Source: Methylobacterium sp. J-070
GTDB taxonomy: Bacteria > Pseudomonadota > Alphaproteobacteria > Rhizobiales > Beijerinckiaceae
Assembly: GCF_022829385.1 (NCBI RefSeq)
Contig: NZ_JAKSXX010000142.1
Span: forward strand, 1 to 64,000
Direction: 5' to 3'
Length of the DNA: 64,000 bases
The notes under the pieces were generated by a model. That model saw only the letters and a program-made list of their open reading frames with translations, was not told the DNA's origin and searched no databases. The position numbers and the translations under genes were made by a program. This document shows, in pieces, positions 35,537 through 42,888 of this stretch (the first letter of the stretch is position 1; every line of letters starts with the position of its first letter).

Positions 35537-36544
35537 TCAGCCACCGCCAAAGACGACCTCAAGCGCGTCCGTGACGCCCTTGAGCGTTGCGGCGCGGGCC
35601 GCCTCGTCGGAGCCGATGTGCGGATCCCGCTGCACGCACGGATCGGCATAGGTGAACGGTGTGTCCTTCGGCCCTTCGACGATCACCCCGTCCGATGCCT
35701 CGTGAAGCGAACAGGCGCGCACCGTCTGCGCGCCCTTGGCCACCGTCGGCTGCGGCGGGCCCACGGGATTGTCGAAGACGTGCTGCGCGCCGGGGAACAC
35801 GGTCAGGCTGACGTCAGCCCCAGCCACCTTCAACCGCTCAAAGTAGGCGGCACAGGTCGCGGCCGGATTGTAGTCGTCGCCGCTGCCGCCGAACATCCGG
35901 ATCGGCCGACCGACCGTCGCGGTATCGTCCTGGAAACGGATCGAGCAGTCGGGATAGACCGGCAGGAAGACGGCCGGCGTGATCCCGGAGCGGTTCCAGG
36001 CCGTATCGAAACGCTTGAGGCTCGCGTACAGCGCCGCCTGCCCGCCGCGCGAGAAGCCCATCACGGCGACGCGTGCCGGGTCGACCCGCGGGTGCTTCGC
36101 GAGCATGCCCAGCGCCCGGTAGATGTCGAGGATCAGGTTCGTGCGCGACAGCAGGCTCTGATCGGTGTTGACCGACGTCAGGCCCCGACCGGTAAAACCG
36201 TCGAGGGCGAAGGTCGAGATCCCCCGTGCGCCCAGCGCCCGCTGCCAGAACTCGATGTTGCCACTCAAGCCCCCCGAGCCGTGCATCAGGATAACGGTCG
36301 GCAGGCGCTCCGTCCCCGCTTTCGCAATGCGCAGGACGCCTGTGACGGTCACCGGTTTGGCATCGTCCGACGTGCCGGTGAGGAACTGCCGGTCAGTCAG
36401 CGTCAGGCTCTCGAACGGATGGATCTCGACGCGCGCGGCATAGCTGCCGAGGTCGGCCACGCCATCACCCGCCGGCTCTGCGGACGCTCCGGTCAGTCTG
36501 CAGGCCATCAGGCCGGCCGCGAGGAACAGGAACGGTCGCCGCAT
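35537..36544 (-). CDS. Exported dienelactone-hydrolase-like alpha/beta hydrolase
   Basis: A 335-residue protein with an N-terminal signal peptide (MRRPFLFLAAGLMACRLTG, cleavage near ASA). The catalytic features are LMHGSGGLSGN (oxyanion region), the nucleophile in MGFSRGGQAAL, GGSGDDYNPA (acid region) and PGAQHVFDN (His). The family is the periplasmic dienelactone hydrolase group. It is convergent with the preceding hydrolase (12-bp gap). Start at 36544; upstream residues in the longer frame are unrelated. Confidence 0.88.
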   Translation of the reverse strand: MRRPFLFLAAGLMACRLTGASAEPAGDGVADLGSYAARVEIHPFESLTLTDRQFLTGTSDDAKPVTVTGVLRIAKAGTERLPTVILMHGSGGLSGNIEFWQRALGARGISTFALDGFTGRGLTSVNTDQSLLSRTNLILDIYRALGMLAKHPRVDPARVAVMGFSRGGQAALYASLKRFDTAWNRSGITPAVFLPVYPDCSIRFQDDTATVGRPIRMFGGSGDDYNPAATCAAYFERLKVAGADVSLTVFPGAQHVFDNPVGPPQPTVAKGAQTVRACSLHEASDGVIVEGPKDTPFTYADPCVQRDPHIGSDEAARAATLKGVTDALEVVFGGG

Positions 36545-36973
36545 GTGCTGTGTGTCTCCCAAGTCGACACACCATAGCGGCAGGCTCGGATCCCTGTCGC
36601 TGCGGACGCAGACGGAGCTTGTGTCGCAGCGACCGCTTGATCGCTGGCCAGCGCTCGGGATCGCGTTAGCGCAATGGAAAAGACCAGCGCCTGCGTGAAT
36701 CGCCGTCGACCGATTCAAGTGCGTGCCGAGGGCTGGAAGGTCCGTGGTACAGCCGACCGACAAGCGCACGGAGTGAGCCGGCAAAAATTATGAGAACCGC
36801 CGATCGAGATGTCTGCGATTCTGGGAAAGAAACGAGGCGTCGATGAGAACGGCACAAAAAAACGCAAGCGTTTTCAATGCCGCCTCTGCCAGTAATTATG
36901 AGAACGGTGACGGGGCGCCTGACGCGCGCTCCGCCGAGGCGGCGACCGGTTCAGGGGTGCGCGCGGATCGGCT
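36545..36973. other. Intergenic stretch with short repeats, no supported gene
   Basis: AATTATGAGAAC occurs twice in direct orientation (36786-36797 and 36894-36905, 108 bp apart). A hairpin-like AAAACGCAAGCGTTTT lies at 36859-36874. No gene is convincing. Confidence 0.45.
36856..36874 (-). terminator. Possible weak terminator of the GcrA-tail gene
   Basis: Read on the minus strand, AAAACG-CTTG-CGTTTT is followed by extra T residues (seven in a row). The stem is only 6 bp and AT-rich, so confidence is low. It lies about 100 bp downstream of the stop at 36974. Confidence 0.3.
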
Positions 36974-37231
36974 TCAGCGGATCCGGCCGGGGCGGGTCGG
37001 CTCGAACACGATGCGGCGGTGATAGGCGCACCAGCTCTTCCCATCGGCCACGGGCGCGCCGCAGCAGATGGCGCGGTCGTTCGGCTCGCCGATGATGTAC
37101 TTGCACACGAAGGCGCCAGACTGCGCGAAGGGCACGCGCAGATCGGCCGACGGTTCCTTGACGCTCTCGGAATCGCCGATCTGGGACATGCGGACGAGTT
37201 GATTCATGGTGTCGATCGGCTCAATGATCAT
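36974..37231 (-). CDS. GcrA-type zinc-tail protein without the N-terminal DNA-binding domain
   Basis: An 85-residue protein (start MIIEPIDTMNQLVR). The C-terminal half, FVCKYIIGEPNDRAICCGAP followed by KSWCAYHRRIVFEP, matches the conserved end of GcrA-family cell-cycle regulators (C..I..P....CGAP...SWCAYH). The N-terminal helix-turn-helix region of GcrA (family about 170 residues) is absent. The longer ORF upstream does not restore it. It may be a stand-alone RNA-polymerase sigma-interacting tail or a remnant. Start uncertain between 37231 and 37207. Confidence 0.65.
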   Translation of the reverse strand: MIIEPIDTMNQLVRMSQIGDSESVKEPSADLRVPFAQSGAFVCKYIIGEPNDRAICCGAPVADGKSWCAYHRRIVFEPTRPGRIR

Positions 37232-37612
37232 CCTGCTCGATAGGCACGTACGCCCCGGCAGACAGGGAGAGGGAGACGCCTTTCCGTCGCACGGCGACCC
37301 CGGCGCGCGTCCCGAGGGAGCGACATCGGCGGCGGCCAGCGCGATGCCGGCCCAGGGGACCGAAGCGAACGGCGTCATCGTGTCGTCGTAACTGGGGTTA
37401 CGACATTTTAAAACAAGACCAACCTGCGTTGAGCGCATCCGACCACGGTGCAGGATGCGTATCTCGGCTCTATCGGCGCCGCAGCGACTGGCCTTCGCCA
37501 AACCTTACGAAACCGACCGAACGCCGCGGATCGGCCGAGGCCCGCGCGTGCAACCCCGGCCGTCCTGTGATTTGGTGCGCGTTTTCCGTGAACAGAGCCG
37601 GACCCGCCGATC

Positions 37613-38458
37613 ATGGCCCACGCGCCCCTCGTGTCACCCGACTGGCTGCATGACCGCCTCGACGCTCCCGACATCGTCGTGCTCGACGGCTCGTGGTACC
37701 TGCCGGCCGCCGGCCGCGACCCGGAGGCCGAATTCCGGGCCGCCCATATCCCGGGGGCGCGGCGCTTCGACCTCGACGCCATGAGCGACACGGAGTCGGG
37801 CCTGCCGCACATGCTGCCGCGCCCCGAGGTGTTCGCCGCCCGGATGCGGGCGCTCGGCGTCGGCGACGGCATGCAGATCGTGGTCTATGACGGCCAGGGC
37901 CTGTTCTCTGCCCCGCGGGTCTGGTGGATGCTCAAGGCCTTCGGCGTTCGTGACGCGCTGGTACTCGACGGCGGCCTGCCGGCCTGGACCGCCGCGGGTT
38001 ACGCCACCGAGGACGGGGACCCGCGCCCGCACGAGCGCCGGCACTTCACCGCCCGCCTCGATCACGGCGCGGTCGCGGACGCGGACGACGTCGCCCGCGC
38101 GCTGCAGACCGGCTCCGCTCAGGTGGTCGATGCCCGCTCGGCGACGCGCTTCCGCGGCGAGGAGCCGGAGCCCCGGGCCGGCGTCCGGCCGGGGCACATG
38201 CCGGGGGCCCGCAACCTGCATTACGCGGCGCTCCAGCGCGACGGACGGATGAAGAGCCCGGAGGAGCTGGCCGCCGCCTTCGCGGAGAGCGGCGTCGATC
38301 CGGACCGGCAGATCGTGACCACCTGCGGGTCGGGGGTGACCGCGGCGATCATCGCGCTGGCGCTCGAGACCATGGGCCGCCCGGCCCGCGGCCTCTACGA
38401 CGGCTCCTGGTCCGAATGGGGCGCCGATCCGGCCCGCGCCGTCGCGACCGGCGCCTGA
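37613..38458 (+). CDS. sseA: 3-mercaptopyruvate/thiosulfate sulfurtransferase
   Basis: A 281-residue tandem rhodanese protein. The first domain (about 5-135) is structural (FRAAHIPGARRFDLDAMSD). The second (about 155-278) carries the catalytic cysteine in TTCGSGVTA. The CGSGVTA loop is typical of mercaptopyruvate sulfurtransferases, which transfer sulfur from 3-mercaptopyruvate to thiols or cyanide. Length matches the family (about 281). The gene stands alone and is divergent from the GcrA-tail gene. Confidence 0.93.
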   Translation: MAHAPLVSPDWLHDRLDAPDIVVLDGSWYLPAAGRDPEAEFRAAHIPGARRFDLDAMSDTESGLPHMLPRPEVFAARMRALGVGDGMQIVVYDGQGLFSAPRVWWMLKAFGVRDALVLDGGLPAWTAAGYATEDGDPRPHERRHFTARLDHGAVADADDVARALQTGSAQVVDARSATRFRGEEPEPRAGVRPGHMPGARNLHYAALQRDGRMKSPEELAAAFAESGVDPDRQIVTTCGSGVTAAIIALALETMGRPARGLYDGSWSEWGADPARAVATGA

Positions 38459-38667
38459 GACACGGGTAGAAGGACCGAGCCGGAACCCGGCCGGCGGCCA
38501 GCGTGTTCAGGCGGGGTTCGCCGTCACGTCCGATCCCGCCTCGCGCGTCTGTGAATGGGCTGGGCCGTAAAGCCCCGGCCGTTGGGCCGCTGATGTCCGG
38601 TCGACACGCCCGCGTCGACCGGACACCCGTGTCGACACGGCAGGCCCTTGAACCCCGCGCATTCGAT

Positions 38668-38681
38668 TTCGATATATCGAA
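38668..38681. promoter_or_regulatory. Perfect palindrome, candidate operator
   Basis: TTCGATATATCGAA is an exact 14-bp palindrome nested between 11-bp arms GCGCATTCGAT (38657-38667) and ATCGAATGCGC (38676-38686). It lies 34 bp upstream of the ATG at 38716. AT-rich TCGATATATCGA dyads resemble sites reported for PadR-family regulators, but that attribution is only a suggestion. Confidence 0.55.
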
Positions 38682-38715
38682 TGCGCCTGCGGTTGGGCGC
38701 TCCACGGAGAAAATC

Positions 38716-39216
38716 ATGCCGCTTCACGACACCACTGCCCTTTCGGGCACCATCCGGCACGTGTTCGCCCATCGGTTCACCATCGAGGCGGACGGCGACA
38801 CACACTTGGCCGATCTTGGCCCGAAGGGAGCGGACGCCTTCGCCCTCGCGACCGGGTTGCACGTGACCCTTGAGGGCGAACGCCGCCCGTCGGAGATCAA
38901 GGTCACGCGGATCTCGGCCGCGGGCCGGGAACCGGTGGAGATCCATCACAAGAAGCCCCATCACCCTCCCGGTCCCAAGGGAGCGGACAAGGGGGCGGAC
39001 GAGCGGGCGGACGCGCCCGCCGATCCCGCACGCGCCCTGGCGGCGGCGGCCTCCGCCGGCTGGACGGTCACGGAGGGGCTGCGTCGCAAGCCGAAGCACT
39101 TCGAGGTCTTGGCGCACCGAGGCGATGGAGCGGCCACGGAACTGCACGTCGATTTCGCCGGCACGATCTACAAGGAGAAGCCGGCCGACCCCGCGAAATG
39201 GGCCATGCGGGCCTGA
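38716..39216 (+). CDS. Hypothetical protein with basic His/Lys/Asp linker
   Basis: A 166-residue protein. The N-terminal part (about 1-85, ALSGTIRHVFAHRFTIEADG) looks like a small beta-barrel. A charged linker (HHKKPHHPPGPKGADKGADE) follows, then a C-terminal domain (GWTVTEGLRRKPKHFEVLAH, YKEKPADPAKW) resembling a PepSY-like repeat. The linker's His cluster could bind metal. The gene lies behind a strong palindrome and is convergent with the iron-uptake cluster. No function assigned; GGAG about 7 bp upstream supports the start at 38716. Confidence 0.65.
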   Translation: MPLHDTTALSGTIRHVFAHRFTIEADGDTHLADLGPKGADAFALATGLHVTLEGERRPSEIKVTRISAAGREPVEIHHKKPHHPPGPKGADKGADERADAPADPARALAAAASAGWTVTEGLRRKPKHFEVLAHRGDGAATELHVDFAGTIYKEKPADPAKWAMRA

Positions 39217-39233
39217 GGGCTTCCCTGACGTCT

Positions 39234-39268
39234 GGCTCCGCCGCATCGATGACCGGTGCGGCGGAGCC
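39234..39268. terminator. Hairpin between convergent genes
   Basis: A perfect 12-bp stem GGCTCCGCCGCA/TGCGGCGGAGCC with an 11-base loop lies between the 3' ends of the 38716 gene and ftrC. It lacks a clear T-tract, so it may act as a bidirectional terminator or only stabilise the 3' ends. Confidence 0.55.
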
Positions 39269-39324
39269 GGTCTGACCGCTCCGGACTGGAGCCCGGGCCG
39301 CGGGCCGGCCGGGGTCACCGGACC

Positions 39325-40161
39325 TCAGGCCGTGCGCATGGCCCGGCGCTTGTCGGCGGCGCTCCACTGCATCAGGCCGACCATGAGCGCGATGGTGGCG
39401 ACATAGACGAGGCCCTGAAGGGCGGTCGGCCGGTCGGTGTAGCCGACCAGGGCGTGCAGGACACGGCCCGGCCAGGAGGTCTCGGCGATCATCCCGGAGC
39501 TGTTCCAGAGGGTCTGGCCGAGAATCTCCACCACGCCCGCGTTGCTCAGGAACTGGGCGGCCTGCGCAGCGAGGCCCGCGGCCAGGAAGATGATCAGCAC
39601 GCTGGTCACCGAGAACACGTAGCGGCTCGGGATCGCGGCGAGGCCGAGATAGGTCCCCGCGGAGAGGAGCGCGCCGGCCCCGATGCCCGCGACCGCGCCG
39701 AACTGGATGTCGGCCCCCGAGGTGCCCGAGGCGACGAGGCCGTAGAGGAACAGCACCAATTCGGCGCCCTCGCGCAGGATCGCGGCGCCGATGACGATCG
39801 ACAGGGCCGCGGCCTCCCGCTCGCCCGAGCGCACGGCCTCGCCGGCCGCGCGCAACTCGCCGGCGAGTTCCTTGCCGTGCTTGCTCATCCAGGTGTTGTG
39901 CCAGATCAGGAGCAGCACCGCGACGATCAGGACCGCCGCGTTCAGCAGGTCCTGCCCGTTGCCCTCGAAGGCGTCGGAGATCTTCTCGGCGAACAGCGCG
40001 ACGAGGCCCGCGCCGGCCAGCCCCCCCGCGACGCCGAGCAGGACCCAGCGCATCCGCCCGGGTATCCCGCGGGTCGCCGCCAGCACGATCGAGATGATGA
40101 GTCCCGCCTCGATGACTTCGCGGAAGGCGATGACGAAGGCGCCGATCATGGCGATCTCCAA
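39325..40161 (-). CDS. ftrC: FTR1-family iron permease FtrC
   Basis: A 278-residue membrane protein with about seven transmembrane helices. It has the two REXXE iron-translocation motifs of the FTR1/EfeU family, REVIE (14-18) and REGAE (130-134). It would import ferric iron delivered by the periplasmic FtrA/FtrB partners. It is the last gene of the leftward ftrABDC cluster, 19 bp after ftrD. Start at 40161; an in-frame ATG four codons later is also possible. Confidence 0.94.
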   Translation of the reverse strand: MEIAMIGAFVIAFREVIEAGLIISIVLAATRGIPGRMRWVLLGVAGGLAGAGLVALFAEKISDAFEGNGQDLLNAAVLIVAVLLLIWHNTWMSKHGKELAGELRAAGEAVRSGEREAAALSIVIGAAILREGAELVLFLYGLVASGTSGADIQFGAVAGIGAGALLSAGTYLGLAAIPSRYVFSVTSVLIIFLAAGLAAQAAQFLSNAGVVEILGQTLWNSSGMIAETSWPGRVLHALVGYTDRPTALQGLVYVATIALMVGLMQWSAADKRRAMRTA

Positions 40162-40180
40162 ACGTTGCGCGCGGACCGCG

Positions 40181-41614
40181 CTACCAGATCCAGAACAGCA
40201 GCACCCAGTTGGCCACCGACAGGGTGGCCGCCCCGGCGATGCAGGCGGCGGCCGCGATCCGACGGAGGCCGCCGGCGCTGAGGCCGGCGACCCGCCAGGC
40301 GAGCCAGACGCTCCACAGGCTCGCCCCGGCGAGCAGGGCCGCGCGGATCTCCGCCACGTGGGGCAGCACGATCCCGTCGCCGCGCAGGAACGTGACGGTC
40401 AGCGCCGAAAGGCCCAGGAACACGCCGCAGCCCGCCACCGGGATCAGCGTCTGGGTCAGGTGGTGGAAGCGCCGGAGCGACCATCCCCCGAGGGCGACCG
40501 TGGCGAGCGCCACGATCCCCGACAGGGCGAGCCCGAGGATTACCGTGGCCGCGCCGATGTAGGCCAGCAGCAACCCGCCGTCGAGGAGGGTCATGACGTC
40601 GTTGCGGTCGGGATAGTTCGTCAGGACGAACCAGGGCGCCGAGTGCTCCAGCGGCCAGGTCACCCCGCGTTCGATGAGCCAGGTCGCGGCCGCCTGCTTG
40701 GCGTCGACGTACCAGGGGCTCGACGACCATTGGAAGGCGCCCACCGCCAGGGCCATCATGCCGAACAGGATCAGTACGGTCTGGTCGAGGTCCGGCTCGG
40801 CGCCGGCCACGTGCACGATCTCGTGGTTGGGCGAGCGCAGGGCGAGGCTCACCGCGCCGCGATGGCCGCTACAGCGGCCGCACATGTGGCAGGCGCCCGC
40901 GCCGCGCATCCGCCGCACCGGAACCAGCGGCGCGCAGTTGAACGCCGCGCCCCCCCGGACGGGCTTGGGCGAGGCCGCCCAGGCGGCATGGTCGACCTGG
41001 AAGCTCACGGGGGCGAGCTTCGAGAGCACCGCGAAGACGCCGTTGACCGGGCAAAGGTAGCGGCACCAGACCCGCTTGTTGCGCCCGTAGAGCAGGCCGA
41101 CCGCGATCGCCGCGAGCGTCGAGCCGCCCAGGATGGCGAGGACCGGCTTCGGATAGCCGTACACGCTGGTCATCTGGCCGTAGACCGTGGTGCCGGCGAA
41201 CGCCAGGAACGGCCAGCCCGGCCAGGCGATCCAGCGCGGCACCGCGTAGCCGCGGCTCCAGCGGCTGGCGAACTCGCTCAGCGCCCCCTCGGGGCAGAGG
41301 ACGCCGCACCACGCCCGGCCGACCAGCACCATGCTGACCAGCACGAAGGGCCACCAGATCCCCCAGAAGGCGAACTGAGCGGCCAGCGTCAAATTGGTCC
41401 AGATATGCGCGGCGTTGCCGGGGAGCGGCAGCAGTGCCGGCACGATCACCAGCACCGCGTAGACGGCGACGATCAGCCATTGCACGGCGCGGATCATCCA
41501 GCCGTACCGGCGCAGCCCGTCGCCGAACCGGGCGAGCCGCGCGTCGATCGCGGCCCGGCGCGGCTGGACCCGGGCGACGGCGAGCGGGCCCTGCGCTGTC
41601 GTCGACGCGCTCAT
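40181..41614 (-). CDS. ftrD: Polyferredoxin-type membrane protein FtrD (NapH-like)
   Basis: A 477-residue membrane protein with about nine hydrophobic segments and cysteine motifs: CGVLCP (C103, C107), CRYLCP (C184, C188), and CHMCGRC (C242, C245, C248) with C227 as the likely fourth ligand of a 4Fe-4S cluster. The group matches FtrD of the Brucella FtrABCD ferrous-iron system, thought to pass electrons for the permease cycle. Its ATG overlaps the ftrB stop by 4 bp. Confidence 0.9.
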   Translation of the reverse strand: MSASTTAQGPLAVARVQPRRAAIDARLARFGDGLRRYGWMIRAVQWLIVAVYAVLVIVPALLPLPGNAAHIWTNLTLAAQFAFWGIWWPFVLVSMVLVGRAWCGVLCPEGALSEFASRWSRGYAVPRWIAWPGWPFLAFAGTTVYGQMTSVYGYPKPVLAILGGSTLAAIAVGLLYGRNKRVWCRYLCPVNGVFAVLSKLAPVSFQVDHAAWAASPKPVRGGAAFNCAPLVPVRRMRGAGACHMCGRCSGHRGAVSLALRSPNHEIVHVAGAEPDLDQTVLILFGMMALAVGAFQWSSSPWYVDAKQAAATWLIERGVTWPLEHSAPWFVLTNYPDRNDVMTLLDGGLLLAYIGAATVILGLALSGIVALATVALGGWSLRRFHHLTQTLIPVAGCGVFLGLSALTVTFLRGDGIVLPHVAEIRAALLAGASLWSVWLAWRVAGLSAGGLRRIAAAACIAGAATLSVANWVLLFWIW

Positions 41615-41955
41615 TTGGCCACCAGGGCCGCCTTCGCCTCCGGATGGAAGTCGTCGAACACCTGGTAGGTGCCGGGATCGAGCGTGCGGAACACGATCGC
41701 CGAGGTCGAGCCCGCGGCAAGCGCCTTCTCGCGCTTGAGCTCCACGCTCTCGAACTCCACCGGACTCTGGCCGGTGTTCGCGATCTCCAGCTTGAAGCGC
41801 GTGTTGGCCGGCACCTCGATCACCGCCGGGAGTATCACGCCGTCGCGCATCTCGACCTTGATGACCGGCATGTCATCCGCGCGCGCGGACGTCGCAGCGC
41901 CCACGAGGGCGAGCAGGGCGATGACGAGGCGGACGGAACACGACTGGCGAGACAC
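41611..41955 (-). CDS. ftrB: Periplasmic cupredoxin FtrB
   Basis: A 114-residue exported protein. The signal peptide (1-26, ending SARA) is followed by a cupredoxin_1-type domain (VPANTRFKLEIANTGQSPVE, then SVELKREKALAAGSTSAIVF). In FtrABCD systems FtrB is proposed to oxidise ferrous iron before uptake. No canonical His-Cys-His copper set is seen, but the FtrB family often lacks it. It lies between ftrA and ftrD, coupled to the latter. Confidence 0.88.
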   Translation of the reverse strand: MSRQSCSVRLVIALLALVGAATSARADDMPVIKVEMRDGVILPAVIEVPANTRFKLEIANTGQSPVEFESVELKREKALAAGSTSAIVFRTLDPGTYQVFDDFHPEAKAALVAK

Positions 41956-41971
41956 GCAAGATCCCCGAGTT

Positions 41972-42535
41972 TCAGTAGGCGCCCTTCTTGCCGACGCCGG
42001 CGAAGGTGAAGTCCTGGGTCACGTCGAAAGGCTCGAACCACGGGCCGACGCCCGTCTCCTTGTCGACGTGCCGGCCGAAATGCCCGTCCTTGCCGGGGGG
42101 CGCGAAGATCACCTTGAGGCGGTAGCGGCCGGGGCCGAACAGCTTCACGTTGTCGCCGTAATGCGGCCCGTCATTGGCGACCATCGGCATCAGCATGCCG
42201 GACACCTTCTGCTCCGTGGGCTTGTCGCCGTCGAGCTTCACCGCTTCGAAGCGCACATCGAGCGCCGGCACCCAGTCGCCCTCGGCGAAGCCGTTGCGGT
42301 TGTCCTTGGCGGCGCGGATATCCGTCTCGAGGTGGATGTCCGACTGCGCGGCCTCCCGCATCATGCCGGGCGGGTCCATCTCGATCGGCTGCAGGTAGAC
42401 CGCCGCGACCTCCAGGCCGTTCCGGGTCACATGGGGGCCGATCGGCACCTCCTTGGCGGCCGCAGCGCCCGCGCACCCGAGGAGGCAGGCCACGGCCAGG
42501 CCGCGGAGAATCGGAACGATGTTCGGCTCGTGCAT
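41972..42535 (-). CDS. ftrA: Periplasmic P19-type iron-binding protein FtrA
   Basis: A 187-residue exported protein of the FtrA/P19/Tpd family. The signal peptide (1-27, ending GAAAA) is followed by EVPIGPHVTRNGLEVAAVYL, PIEMDPPGMM and the metal-binding segment SDIHLETDIRA, and later LPMVANDGPHYGDNV with HFGRHVDKETGVGPWF. The conserved M, H and E ligands of the family (Met in PPGM, His in SDIHLE, His in DGPHYG) are visible. It is the first gene of ftrABDC. Start at 42535 (MHEPNIVPILRG) because it gives a clean signal peptide. Confidence 0.93.
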   Translation of the reverse strand: MHEPNIVPILRGLAVACLLGCAGAAAAKEVPIGPHVTRNGLEVAAVYLQPIEMDPPGMMREAAQSDIHLETDIRAAKDNRNGFAEGDWVPALDVRFEAVKLDGDKPTEQKVSGMLMPMVANDGPHYGDNVKLFGPGRYRLKVIFAPPGKDGHFGRHVDKETGVGPWFEPFDVTQDFTFAGVGKKGAY

Positions 42536-42888
42536 GCGTCCGCACATAACCCGTCCGGCGCGAAGTTCAAATAGGCGGCCGAGTTCTATCAAATAATAAC
42601 AATTCTAATCTACAATCGAACTGCGACAAACTGGACGCAGTCCTCCGTCAATTTCACATGAGGTGACAGTTTTCGAAGGGTAGCGCGAAGTTATCCGATA
42701 CGTCTCGACCGGACGGATCTTGACTGTTTCATCGGATTGCGGATCGTCACGCCACTGCCATGCGGGCAATCGAGGATGTCGCGCCGACGGCGAGGAACCG
42801 CGACGGAGCCTGTGGCGAGAGGGCGCATCACGGCTTGCGCGACGCGCGGGCCCGACTTAGCAAGTGCTATAATTCTGCCGTGAGTCCG
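42536..42888. other. Divergent ftrA/porin promoter region
   Basis: The part nearest ftrA (about 42585-42650) is strikingly A/T-rich for this genome, as in many iron-regulated promoters, but I could not identify a definite Fur, Irr or RirA site. A perfect TATAAT (42868-42873) lies 16 bp before the porin start, without a good -35. Confidence 0.4.

Noticed and set aside
40896-40915. Missing cysteine in the third cluster motif of FtrD
   Set aside because: CHMCGRC lacks the usual following CP, but C227 a few residues before is well placed as the fourth ligand, so I do not regard it as a defect.
42868-42873. Full sigma-70 promoter for the porin
   Set aside because: The TATAAT is perfect but no acceptable -35 lies 15-19 bp upstream, so it was noted only within the intergenic description.
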